Part shown: positions 1 through 9,800 of the stretch, in pieces
How the letters are laid out: the number at the start of each line of letters is the position of its first letter
Position numbering within the stretch: the first letter of the stretch is position 1
Made by a program: the position numbers and the translations under genes
From: Palsa-1392 sp036490335
GTDB lineage: Bacteria > Verrucomicrobiota > Verrucomicrobiia > Chthoniobacterales > UBA10450
NCBI GenBank assembly: GCA_036490335.1
Contig: DASXEB010000002.1
Span: 189,398-253,397 of the forward strand
Direction of reading: 5' to 3'
Length of the DNA: 64,000 bases
Notes under the pieces: generated by a model
Database searches by the model: none
What the model saw: the letters and a program-made list of their open reading frames with translations, nothing else
What the model was told of the DNA's origin: nothing

Positions 1-2
1 TG

Positions 3-2144
3 ATGGATTGCGGCGACGCCGGTCACATCCTGCTCTCCAAACATGTCGCGGAAGATTTGCAGCATTTCGGCCATTGGAAGCCGCAACTCCACGACCTCGG
101 CGAATGCCAGGTGAAACATGGCGTCCGCATCGGCATTGTTAACCTTTACCACGACGGAATTGGCAATCCTCATATTCCAAAGAAGCTCCGGCAGGCAAAA
201 GCAGCCCGCCTGGCAAAGCTCGGGAAAATTGCGATCCCCGTCTTCCTCTTCCTCATCCTCTTCCTCATATTAGGCGGCCTCTACTACCGCTCGCGTCAAA
301 ACAAACCACTAACCGACAAAGACACGATCGTCCTCGCCGATTTCACGAACACAACCGGCGACCCCGTCTTCGACAACACCCTCCGACAGGGATTGGCATC
401 GCAACTGGAGCAATCGCCCTTTTTGAGCCTTGTTTCGGACGAACGCATCGCGCAAACGCTCGCCTTGATGTCCAAACCCAAAGATTCCCCACTCACGCCG
501 GAGCTGGCCCGCGAAGTTGGCCAGCGCACGGACAGCGCGGCCACGATCGAAGGCTCGATCGCGAGTTTGGGCAGCGAATATGTCGTCGGTCTGAAGGCGG
601 TGAACTGCAACACCGGCGATCTGCTCGCGCAGGAGCAAGTCACGGCCAACGGGAAAGAGCAGGTGCTGAAAGCCCTCGGTCAGGCGGCGACCAGCTTGCG
701 CCGGAAATTGGGCGAATCATTGGCCTCGATCCAGAAATACGACGCGTTGCCCGAAGACGTCACCACTCCGTCGCTCGAGGCGCTGCAAGCCTATTCCCTC
801 GGGATGAAGGCTTATGACGTGACGAGCGATTTCGTCGCCGCTTTGCCTTTTTTTCAAAGGGCCTCCACCCTGGATCCAAACTTTGCCATGGCTTATCTGC
901 GTTTGGCTGAATGCTACCAACCCCAGGGTGAGCTGGCGGTCGCAACGGAAGACGCAAGCAAAGCCTACCAGTTGCGTGAGCGAACGAGCGATCGGGAGAA
1001 GCTGCACATTTCCACCTTCTACGAATACGTGGTGACGGGAAACCTGGAGGCCGCTCGCAGAGCCTGCGATTTGTTTGCGCAGACTTATCCTCGTGATGAA
1101 GACGCTCGCCTGTATCTGTGGCTCATCTACACCGGTTTGGGAGATTACGAAAAAGCTCATCAGGCAGCGCAGGATGCGTTCCGGATCAATCCTGCGAGTG
1201 GAAACAATCTCGTCAATCTCATGTTCGCCGACCAATGGCTCGGCCGCATCGCTCAGTCCAGGTCCACGCTCCAGGATGCGCGGGCCCATAATGTTGACTC
1301 ACCCTGGGTTGCTTTCATCGTTTATATGCTGGATTTCATGCAACACGATGCCGCAGACATGGAAAAACAGGCCTCGGCCTCCATGGGAACGCCCGGGGTC
1401 GAAGATCAGATGCTTTTCCTCGAATCAGAGACTGCGGCTTACGAAGGAAAGTATGGCAAAGCCCGCGACCTGACCCGCCAGGCCGCCGACTCCGCGCGAC
1501 GAGCGCAGGAAAAGGAAACCGCCTCGGAATATGAGGGACACAACGCGCTCCGCGAAGCCCTCGTCGGCGATATGACTCCCGCGAAGGAAGACGCGCAGTC
1601 AGCGATTGCGGAAGTAAAAGGCAAAAACGGCGAGGGTTTCTCCGCCATTGCCTTCGCCCTTGCCGGCGATTCCGCAAACGCCGCTCGCCTCGCGGACGAT
1701 CTGGCCAAACGGTTCCCGCAAGACACCATTATTCAGTTCGAATACCTGCCGATGGTCCAGGCCGCTCTCGCGCTCAATCGCGGTGATTCAGCGAGCGCGC
1801 TGCAAGCCCTGGCCGTGGCTGCGCCCTACGAATTGGGCCACACGAACGATGACTTCACCTTCGCGCTTTATCCCGTCTATCTGCGCGGCGAAGCGTATTT
1901 GGCCGCGAAAAAAGGCGACGCCGCGGCCGGCGAGTTCGAAAAAATACTCGATCACCCCGGCGTGGTCGGAAATGAGCCAATCGGCGCGCTCGCCCACTTG
2001 GGTCTCGGCCGCGCCTGCGTGTTATCCGGCGATTCCGCGAAAGCAAAGACTGCCTACCAGGATTTCTTCGCTCTCTGGAAAAATGCCGACCCCGGCGTCC
2101 CGGTCCTAGAGCAAGCCAGAGCGGAGTACGCAAAGCTGCAATAA
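3..2144 (+). CDS. Cyclase-TPR receptor-like protein, 5' end outside the window
   Basis: This is the C-terminal 713 residues of a protein that runs off the left edge. Its first residues (DCGDAGHILLSK, then HDLGECQVKHG) match residues about 130-180 of the intact cyclase-TPR protein at 31478-33850, so the missing part is probably a class III nucleotide cyclase homology domain. Next come one transmembrane helix (about residues 75-96), a TolB/FlgO-like region (about 105-245) starting TDKDTIVLADF, and TPR-type helical repeats to the end. The likely role is a membrane sensor with a cytoplasmic cyclase-like domain and a TPR-rich far domain; the ligand is unknown. The apparent ATG at 3 is an internal Met, not the start. 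No copy of the GCCTAACGA motif lies in it. Confidence 0.8.
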   Translation: MDCGDAGHILLSKHVAEDLQHFGHWKPQLHDLGECQVKHGVRIGIVNLYHDGIGNPHIPKKLRQAKAARLAKLGKIAIPVFLFLILFLILGGLYYRSRQNKPLTDKDTIVLADFTNTTGDPVFDNTLRQGLASQLEQSPFLSLVSDERIAQTLALMSKPKDSPLTPELAREVGQRTDSAATIEGSIASLGSEYVVGLKAVNCNTGDLLAQEQVTANGKEQVLKALGQAATSLRRKLGESLASIQKYDALPEDVTTPSLEALQAYSLGMKAYDVTSDFVAALPFFQRASTLDPNFAMAYLRLAECYQPQGELAVATEDASKAYQLRERTSDREKLHISTFYEYVVTGNLEAARRACDLFAQTYPRDEDARLYLWLIYTGLGDYEKAHQAAQDAFRINPASGNNLVNLMFADQWLGRIAQSRSTLQDARAHNVDSPWVAFIVYMLDFMQHDAADMEKQASASMGTPGVEDQMLFLESETAAYEGKYGKARDLTRQAADSARRAQEKETASEYEGHNALREALVGDMTPAKEDAQSAIAEVKGKNGEGFSAIAFALAGDSANAARLADDLAKRFPQDTIIQFEYLPMVQAALALNRGDSASALQALAVAAPYELGHTNDDFTFALYPVYLRGEAYLAAKKGDAAAGEFEKILDHPGVVGNEPIGALAHLGLGRACVLSGDSAKAKTAYQDFFALWKNADPGVPVLEQARAEYAKLQ

Positions 2145-2207
2145 ATTTTCCACCGGGCCGATCGGCGTCAGCCTCAAGTTCGAGCCATTACTTGCCCGAG
2201 CCAACTA

Positions 2208-3437
2208 TCAGGTCGCGCGGGCCAGCTCCGGCTCCCCACGCTTCCGTTTCGCCCAAAGCACGAACAAACCCGCCATCAAAGCACAGGCAACGAAGCCGAG
2301 GCCGCCGTCCGCCAGATACATCAACGCCAACCCGCCGGCGCCGTAAACGTGGCCATCCAAAAGCTGCATATAAGTGATCGGCAACGCCGAGGCGCAACAG
2401 AGCAACCCAAATTGAGTGGCGGCGAATGGGTTGTTCTTGCCCAGCGATTGCAGGGCCACGACATTAACCGTCGCGAGCGCGGCGGCCTGGGCGATATTCT
2501 GTCCCGTGATGGCGAGACCAAAGAACGTCGGCGTGCGCGGCGCGATGATGAGACTAAGGGTGAAAAGAGCGCCAAGGAAACCAATCCCAAGATAAAGCCA
2601 CCGTGCCGGAGCCCGGCCGGCCAGCGGCGGCACGAGCAGGCTCCCAACCAGCCCGGCGCCGATCCCCGCCGCGCCGCCCATCAGCGAAACAAAGCTCTCG
2701 CTCGCGTGATAATCGCCTCCGAGGCCACCCAGAGTGTTGGTCAAGGCAAACGACGCGTCCGGCACCGCGAAAAGCAACAAAGTTTGCAACACAACCGGCC
2801 GGCGGACGAGCGCCGCCAGGTCTTTGAAGAACTGGCCGAAACTTTCGCTCGCGAGACGGCGATCGGGGGGCGGCGCCGGGGTGCGGAGATAAATCAGGAG
2901 CCCGATGAGGTTCGGCGCCGCCAGGGCCGCCGCCGCCGCCGGCACCGGCAGGGCGCGGATCGCCCACATCCCCGCCGCGGCGATGACCCCGAAGCCGCCG
3001 ACGTTGGCGATGTTCATCCAGGCCCCGAGAGTTGCATCTTTTTCCTTCGCGACCAGGGTTCCAAACCAACCGCCGATCGCGATCGTATTCCCGGACGCCC
3101 CAAGCGAAGAACAGACAAGGGCCACGCCGAGGAGGCCGAGATTCGAGCCCGCCAGCACGACCGCGAACGCGCTCGCCGTGGCGAAGAGCGTGGAAGCGAT
3201 CGCATAAGTGCGGCGGCTAAACCAAAGGTCGAAGACCGGCCCGAGCAGAAAAATGAGAAAGGTCGGGACGAGCGCGAGCGTGGTCAGCTCGGCGATGACC
3301 GGTTCCGGGACGTGCCGGGCGGCGAGCCATTGCGGCATGGTGAGAAGCGCGAGCCCGCCGGTCAGGCCGAGCGGCAGATTAGCCAGCCCGAGGAGCCAGA
3401 CCGGCAGCGTCTTTCCCTGGCGCGCGCGAGGGTTCAC
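2208..3437 (-). CDS. MFS permease, AmpG/PAT-like
   Basis: About 409 residues and about 12 hydrophobic segments, beginning LPVWLLGLANLPLGLTGG, with typical MFS loops (DLWFSRRTYA after TM2; KEKDATLGAWMN). The fold resembles AmpG-type PAT-family permeases that import muropeptides or acyl-CoA-like substrates, but the substrate cannot be read from sequence. The open frame extends to 3755, but the upstream part is arginine-rich and not membrane-like. I therefore choose the GTG at 3437 (VNPRARQGK). A GCCTAACGA motif in the longer form that continues GAATAAGAC lies 40 bp upstream. The gene is monocistronic and convergent with the preceding cyclase gene. Confidence 0.72.
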   Translation of the reverse strand: MNPRARQGKTLPVWLLGLANLPLGLTGGLALLTMPQWLAARHVPEPVIAELTTLALVPTFLIFLLGPVFDLWFSRRTYAIASTLFATASAFAVVLAGSNLGLLGVALVCSSLGASGNTIAIGGWFGTLVAKEKDATLGAWMNIANVGGFGVIAAAGMWAIRALPVPAAAAALAAPNLIGLLIYLRTPAPPPDRRLASESFGQFFKDLAALVRRPVVLQTLLLFAVPDASFALTNTLGGLGGDYHASESFVSLMGGAAGIGAGLVGSLLVPPLAGRAPARWLYLGIGFLGALFTLSLIIAPRTPTFFGLAITGQNIAQAAALATVNVVALQSLGKNNPFAATQFGLLCCASALPITYMQLLDGHVYGAGGLALMYLADGGLGFVACALMAGLFVLWAKRKRGEPELARAT

Positions 3438-3754
3438 AAGCGGAAAGAAGCGGCGCGCGGAGGACGAAACTTCATGGCCTAACGAGAATAAGACGCGCCG
3501 CCGCCGTGGGCGTGAGGGAGGAGAGCGGAAAAATCGGAGCAAGCCCGGCTTCGGCGGCTCCCTTGCCTTTTGCGCAAATGAAAAGCCGCGCCCGGAAGCG
3601 AAACACAGGCCTGAGGCGGCATGGGCCGAGAATAGCGAGCCGACACCTCCTGTCGAGGAATGATTGGCCGTATTACAAAGTTGGCAGGCGGCATTCCGTA
3701 AATTTTTACAGAGGCGGCGGTCCAAACCTGCGATTACGCCGCGGCGGCGCCGCA

Positions 3755-4063
3755 ATGACGCGTAATCAGGCCGAAAAAATGATCCTGGCGCTGTAGCGCC
3801 ACCCGATCACGCCGGAAAAATGATCCTCAGGCTCTAGCGCCAGCCGATCACGTGGGAAAAATAATCCCCGCAATGTATTCACGCGCGATTACTTCGAAAA
3901 AATATTTCTCGCGACCTGGTTACGCGTAAACAGGCCGAAAGAAACTTTCTCGCGAGCTAGTTACGCGTAAACAGACGAAAAAAAAGATTCTCGCGAGCTG
4001 ATTACGCGGAAAAACGGCGAAAAAAGAATTCTCGCGACCTCCCCGCGCGGAAAGACAGGCCAG
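3755..4063. repeat. About eight imperfect 41-bp tandem repeats with TTACGCGTAA cores
   Basis: The 774-bp gap between the permease start and the next gene holds imperfect tandem units beginning near 3755, 3801, 3845, 3886, 3919, 3960, 4002 and 4043. A unit reads roughly TTACGCGTAAACAGGCCGAA, then an A-rich run, then TTCTCGCGAGCTG. The two best units (3919 and 3960) are nearly identical. Each unit has two short palindromes, TTACGCGTAA and CTCGCGAG. No convincing reading frame crosses it. Copies decay toward both ends. The stretches 3496-3754 and 4064-4210 show nothing I can assign. Confidence 0.75.
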
Positions 4064-4210
4064 GGAAAGCCGCGGCGGCCGGTTTCGCCCGGGCGACGAG
4101 GATCCGATTGTCCCCTTCCCGTCCCGCGGCTCGCGGAGCAGGATTGCGCGGCTCCCGTCCCCTTCCCCGACTCGAGCGCGGCAAAAATCTCAGCCGGGCC
4201 GCTTCCCCAC

Positions 4211-4747
4211 CTAGGGCGGCGGGATATTCAGACCCTGAAGCCAGCGCCGGTCCACAAAATCCGTCCAAACGAGCGAACGCTTCACCATCGAGTCGCGATA
4301 CGGCGGCGGCAAACCGAGCGCCGCGCTGATCAGCTCCTTGGCCGCCGCCCGGACCGCCTCCTCGCCGGCAATCGTCGGCGGCTCGTCAAGATAAACATCG
4401 TAGGCATCGGTGAAGCGGTGGTTGGCCAGTTTCCAGGGCAGCGCGCCCGCCAAAAAACGCACCACCGTCGGCAGGTCGTGCACCGTCCCGTCGACCGGGT
4501 TGCGGATTTCCTCCGGCAGCTTCGCGGCTTCCGCCTCGGCCCAGGTCGCGAGCATCTGGACGTCATCGATATGGAAATTCTCGCAAGCGTGGTCGAGATA
4601 GCGCCATCCCTGGTATTCGAGCAGCCAATCGCAAAACCGATACGGGTCTTCGAAGATGTAATCGTTAAAAATGTTTACATCGACGGTCACCACCTCCTCA
4701 CCAAAATAAAACGTGTGCGGCGAAACTGCGCGGCCCATAATGCTCAT
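4211..4747 (-). CDS. Conserved-looking hypothetical protein
   Basis: About 178 residues from the ATG at 4747 (MSIMGRAVSPHTFYF). A TTG at 4780 and an ATG at 4738 are alternatives. It is acidic and soluble with no signal peptide or membrane segment. It is rich in aromatic residues near the N-terminus (DYIFEDPYRFCDWLLEYQGW). I do not recognise the family. Codon use looks coding and the frame is free of stops where the other frames are not. The neighbour downstream on the same strand is the 41-bp repeat patch; upstream lies the alcohol dehydrogenase gene, 137 bp away. Confidence 0.6.
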   Translation of the reverse strand: MSIMGRAVSPHTFYFGEEVVTVDVNIFNDYIFEDPYRFCDWLLEYQGWRYLDHACENFHIDDVQMLATWAEAEAAKLPEEIRNPVDGTVHDLPTVVRFLAGALPWKLANHRFTDAYDVYLDEPPTIAGEEAVRAAAKELISAALGLPPPYRDSMVKRSLVWTDFVDRRWLQGLNIPPP

Positions 4748-4884
4748 GAAACTACAACCCGGACCCAATGGCAACCCCAATGCCGCCGTTCCCTCGCATC
4801 CGTCGCGGCCTTTGCGCGCCTCCGAGGTTGAAGAGCGGCCGGGGGAAGAACTTTCTTCGCCAGACTCCTCCGGTCCTTTATTCG

Positions 4885-5916
4885 TTAGGCAGCCCTTTGG
4901 TCGTTAGGCATGATCAGGACGACGCGGAAACGCGCCTTCCCGCTCTGCATCTGTTCGTAAGCTTCGCCGACGCGCTCGAGCGGGTATCTTTCGATCATGG
5001 GGTGCACCTTCGTGAGCAAGCTGAATTCGAGGGTGTCCTGCGAATCTTTGGCCGTGCCGGAATACCAGCCGGCGACGGAACGGCGGCCGTTGATCATCGA
5101 CAGCATGTTGATCGAGAGCGGCTCGTTCGGCGCGGCCGGGACGAGGAGCGTCCCGCCCGGCGCGAGGCCATCGACGAGGGCGGAGATTGCTTTCGCGTTG
5201 GGCGCGGTCGCGAGAATGACGCGCGCGCCGCCGAGCTTTTGCAACGCGGCCGCGGCATCGCCGCCCTCGGTATCGATGTAATGATGGGCGCCCAATTTTT
5301 CCGCGAGCGCTTCCTTATCCTTGCCGCGGTTCAGCGCGACGGTGCGGAAACCCATCTGGCGCGCGTATTGCACCCCGAGATGCCCGAGCCCGCCCACCCC
5401 GTGAATCGCGACGACGTCGCCGCCGCGCGCCCCGGAATTCCGCAGGGCGTTGTAAACCGTCACGCCCGCGCACATGAATGGTCCCGCTTCTTCCGGCGGC
5501 AGCTCGTCGGGAATCGCCGCCAGCGCGGTCGCGGGCGCGATCATGTATTCGGCATAGCCGCCGTCGAAATCAACCCCGGTGATTTTGCGATTCACGCACA
5601 TCGCGAAGTCGCCGCGGCGACATTCTTCGCAGGTCAGGTCATGGCCGCCGTGCCAGCCGACCCCGACGCGCTGATCCTCCCTCCAGCCGATGACGCGCTC
5701 GCCTAACGAGTCGATCCGGCCCGCGATTTCGTGGCCGGGCACGCGCGGAAATTGGAGCCCGGGCCAGAGGCCGTCCTTCACCACCACGTCGCTGTGGCAA
5801 ATGCCGCAGGCTTCGACTTTGACCCGCACTTCGCCTGCGCCCGGTTGCGGGAGGTCGCGCTCGACCATTTCAAAGTCGCCGCCCGGTTTGCTGATCTGTG
5901 CCGCTTTCATTTTCAT
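4885..5916 (-). CDS. Zinc-dependent alcohol dehydrogenase
   Basis: 343 residues, the usual size for medium-chain dehydrogenases. The catalytic zinc site shows as CGICHSD (about 37-43) and GHE (about 61-63). The NAD-binding glycine motif is GVGGLGHLG (about 170). The structural-zinc lobe reads HDLTCEECRRGDFAMC: the first of the usual four cysteines is Asp, leaving three. The enzyme should oxidise a primary alcohol or reduce an aldehyde with NAD(H) in the cytoplasm. Its C-terminus MPNDQRAA and its TAA stop come from two adjacent copies of the dispersed 9-mer (4901 and 4882). The gene appears monocistronic. Confidence 0.88.
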   Translation of the reverse strand: MKMKAAQISKPGGDFEMVERDLPQPGAGEVRVKVEACGICHSDVVVKDGLWPGLQFPRVPGHEIAGRIDSLGERVIGWREDQRVGVGWHGGHDLTCEECRRGDFAMCVNRKITGVDFDGGYAEYMIAPATALAAIPDELPPEEAGPFMCAGVTVYNALRNSGARGGDVVAIHGVGGLGHLGVQYARQMGFRTVALNRGKDKEALAEKLGAHHYIDTEGGDAAAALQKLGGARVILATAPNAKAISALVDGLAPGGTLLVPAAPNEPLSINMLSMINGRRSVAGWYSGTAKDSQDTLEFSLLTKVHPMIERYPLERVGEAYEQMQSGKARFRVVLIMPNDQRAA

Positions 5917-6053
5917 GCTCGTAACCTTTCCATTTCAGCTTACACGAGCAGGGTAAGACTGGATCGGCCAAAGGCAACGGCCGCGCGGCGGTCAGCGGAG
6001 GTTTCGCGAACTAGCGCTCGCGGAAGTCGCGAGATGTAGTCCATTGAACCCGC

Positions 6054-6647
6054 ATGCCGAAAAAAGATCCCGAAATTTCACCTCGCCCCCGGCTCCTCGT
6101 CCTGGTCGATGAATCGAACGTCGGCAGCTCGGTGCGGACGGCGGGGCGCGGGCTCGATTGGCTGCGGTTGCGGAATTTTCTCGCGGGGGCGGAGTCGGGG
6201 CGGGAGTTGATCGAGATGGTGGTGTATGCCGGGTTGCCGCCGGCGATTCCGCTCTGGCAGGATGAGCGGGATCGGAAAAACAAGTTCATGTACTGGCTGC
6301 GCGCGAATGGGTTTCTCGTCGTGACGAAGGATGGCGCGCCGGCGGAAGAAGGCCATTACAAGGCGAACGTGGATGTGATGATGGCGATCGATGCGCTCGA
6401 TCTCGCGACCGCGATGCGGCCCGAGGTGGTGATGATGGTGACGGGCGATGCGGATTTCGCTGATCTCGCGACGAAGCTGCGCCGGCGCGGGATTCGGGTG
6501 GAGGTGGCGTCGGTGGCGGCGAATTTGAGCGGGGTGCTGAAGGCCGCGGCCAACGCGGTGGTCGATCTTGCGCCCTTGTTTCGTACTTTCGAGATGTTGC
6601 CGGCGCCGGAGACGACTCCGGCCGCGCCGCGCCGGAAGCGGCCGTAA
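6054..6647 (+). CDS. NYN-domain (LabA/DUF88-like) protein, putative RNase
   Basis: 197 residues with the PIN-like NYN fold signature: LVLVDESNVG at the start (first acidic residue), KANVDVMMAIDAL in the middle, and VTGDADFADLATKLRRRG near the end. The conserved aspartates are those expected to hold divalent metal in NYN/PIN ribonucleases. The tail is basic and proline-rich (PAAPRRKRP). Members of this family act on RNA in the cytoplasm; the target here is unknown. The start is the ATG just after a short A-rich spacer. It stands alone between the divergent dehydrogenase gene and the large exported protein. Confidence 0.85.
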   Translation: MPKKDPEISPRPRLLVLVDESNVGSSVRTAGRGLDWLRLRNFLAGAESGRELIEMVVYAGLPPAIPLWQDERDRKNKFMYWLRANGFLVVTKDGAPAEEGHYKANVDVMMAIDALDLATAMRPEVVMMVTGDADFADLATKLRRRGIRVEVASVAANLSGVLKAAANAVVDLAPLFRTFEMLPAPETTPAAPRRKRP

Positions 6648-6850
6648 GAGGCGAGGCCGGCTGCTTGCCTAACGAGTAAAGGATCGCCCGGATGGCAGGG
6701 CGGGCGGCTCGCACCGGGGGGATAGGCTCGTTTCTCTCTTCAGGCAGCCGCGCGGCCTTGCGATGGGATGGAATAAGCGAGCCTGCGGGAATGGACGCAT
6801 TCGGCGTGCTTTATTTGACAGGGGCAGGAATCGGCCAGAGGGAAAATGTC

Positions 6851-9800
6851 ATGAGACGTCTCTTTCGTTTCGGAAATGTTTCCGGTCTGTTGCTTCTCCT
6901 CGCGCTCGCGGTTTGCAGTCCTTTACTCGTTAGGGGGCAAGGGGGGCAGGCGCTTTCCCCGGAAAAGCTCATGAGCAAGCTGAAATGGCGTTGTGTCGGG
7001 CCCTATATCGGCGGGCGGGTCGTGACGGTGACGGGCGTTCCCGGAAACGACGATCTTTTCTACGCGGGCGCGGTCGGCGGCGGCCTTTGGCGGAGCAAAG
7101 ATGAAGGCGTGCAGTGGGAAAATATGACGGACGGGAAATTGCCCGGGCCCAGCTCCAGCATCGGCGCGGTGGCGGTCGCGCCATCCGATCCGAAGACGAT
7201 CTACCTCGGGACCGGGGAGGCCGATATTCGCAATGACATGATTCCCGGTGACGGCGTTTACAAATCGACCGATGCGGGCAGGACCTGGCAGTTTGTCGGG
7301 CTGCCGGAAGCGCGTGCGATTAGCGCGATCCTGGTCGATCCGAAAAATCCCAGCGTGGTCTATGTCGCGTCGATGGGGCATGTCTTCGCGCCCGATCCGA
7401 ACCGCGGCGTCTTCAAATCGAGCGACGGCGGCAAGACCTGGCAGAAGATTCTGTTCGTCGATGATAAAACCGGCGCGATTTGCCTCGTGATGGATCCGAA
7501 CAACCCCGGGCTCCTCTACGCCACGATGTGGGAGGCGCAACGCATGCCGTGGGGGTTGATCAGCGGCGGTCCGGGCAGCGGCATTTACAAGACGACCGAT
7601 GGGGGGGCGCATTGGGCGAATATCACGCGCAATCCGGGCCTGCCGAAGGAAGTGCTCGGCCGGGTCGGCCTAACGATCGCGGCGAGCCAGCCGAACACGG
7701 TTTACAGCATCATCCAGGCGAAGGAGGGCGGGGTTTTCCGCTCGGACGATGCCGGCGCGACCTGGAAGCGGACGAACGATGAATGGAAGCTGCGGCAGCG
7801 CGCTTTTTATTACATGACGCTTTACGCGGACCCGAAAGATCCGAATACCGTCTATGTCCCGGAGGTGGATGCGCTCTGGGTTTCGCGCGATGGGGCCAAG
7901 ACTTTCACGAAATTGAAAACGCCGCACGGCGATAACCACGTCGTCTGGATTAACCCTAACGACACAAGGATTCTCCTGGAAGGGAATGACGGCGGGGCGA
8001 CGGTCTCGACCGATGCGGGCAAGACCTGGAGCACGGAGCATAACCAGCCGACCGCGCAGTTTTATCACGTCAATCTCGACGATCAGTTCCCGTATCACAT
8101 CTACGGCGCGCAACAGGATGAAGGTTCCTTCGAAGGACCGAGCGCGCACGCGGGCGGGAGGATTCCGCTGGCCGATTGGAAAGGCGTGGCCTACGGCGAG
8201 AGCACTTACGCCGTGCCGGAACCGGGCGATCCGGAGACGACTTTTGGCAGCGGCTATTACAGCATCTTTGTGAAGCACGATCGGCGCACGGATGAATATC
8301 GCAGCGTCAGTCCGTGGCCTTACTATCAGGAAGGCGCGTCCTCGGGTGAGCTGAAGTATCGCTGGGGCTGGACGCATCCGGTTTTGTTTTCGCCCGCTGA
8401 TTCGAAGGAGCTTTTCACCGCCGCGCAGTATATCTTCAAGAGCGGCGACTACGGCGCGAGCTGGAGCCAGATTTCGCCCGATCTCACGCGCGACCAAAAG
8501 AAGACCGAAGCGCCCAGCGGCGGGCCGGTCGATCTCGATCAATCAGGGGCGGAGATTTATCCCCTGGTCTCAGCGCTTACCATCTCGCCGCTGGATGGCA
8601 ATCTTATCTGGGCCGGCTCCGACGATGGACTGGCTCATGTTACGACAGATGGGGGAAAGACGTGGCAAAAAGTGACTCCGCCCGGCCTGCTCGTGTCGGC
8701 TTGGATTAGCTGCATCGAGCCGTCCCATACGGAGAAGGAAACGGCGTGGCTAAGTGCGCGGCGTTACATGCTCGATGACTTCAAGCCTTATATCTATAGG
8801 ACTACAGATTTAGGCAGACATTGGACGCTGGTTACGACCGGGCTGCCGCAGGATGAGTTTGTTTTCGACCTCCGCCAGGACCCTAACGAGTCTAACCTGC
8901 TTTTTGTCGGCACGCGCAGCACGGTTTACTTCAGTCTCGATGCGGGCGGGCATTGGCAGCCGCTGACCCTCAACCTGCCGGTGGCGGAGGTGCGCGATCT
9001 GGCGATTAACGCGCGCCAGGGTCAGATCGTGGCTGCGACTCATGGCCGCTCCTTTTGGGTCCTGGATAACCTGACTTTTCTGGAGCAGTTAGCCAAAAAT
9101 CCCAACGTGCAACCGGATGGCAGTTACCTTTTCGCGCCGGAGCAGGCCTGGCTGACTCATGACTACGGTACGCCCGATCCTGATAGCCGCCGTCCGCCGG
9201 ATGCCGGTTACAATCCGCCTTTTGGGGCGACCGTTTTCTTTCATCTGCCGGATAACTACGACGGCAAAACTCCCGCGACCCTGCAATTCAACGACGCCCA
9301 GGGGAAAGTGATCCGGAGCATCCCGCTCCATCTCGCGACCGCCAAGGAGAAGAAAGAAAAAGCCAAGGCCGAAGCGGCAGGCTTTGCCGATGTAGCCGAG
9401 ACGAGCGAGCACACCGAAAACGCCGCCACCGAAGAACAGAACACCGAAAAGACGAGCGACCAAAAGATCCGCGAAGGCGAAGCGAAGCTGGCTGCGGCCG
9501 AGCCGGGAATGAACCGGCTGCAGTGGAATTTGCGCTATCCCTACGCGACCGAAGTCACCGGCTACCACGCGCCCATTGCGGCTGGAGGGCTCGAGGATTC
9601 GGTCGAAGGTCCGGTCATCACGCCGGGGAGCTACTCGGTCGTGCTCGATTACGGCGGCCAAAAGACGGAACAGACTTTCAAGGTAACTCTCGACCCGCGC
9701 CTCAAAGCTACCGAGCAGGACCTGGAAGCGCGCCTCGACCTGGACCTGAAGATCCACGCCGACCTCGACGCGCTCGACAAAGAGATCAATCAAGCCGTGG

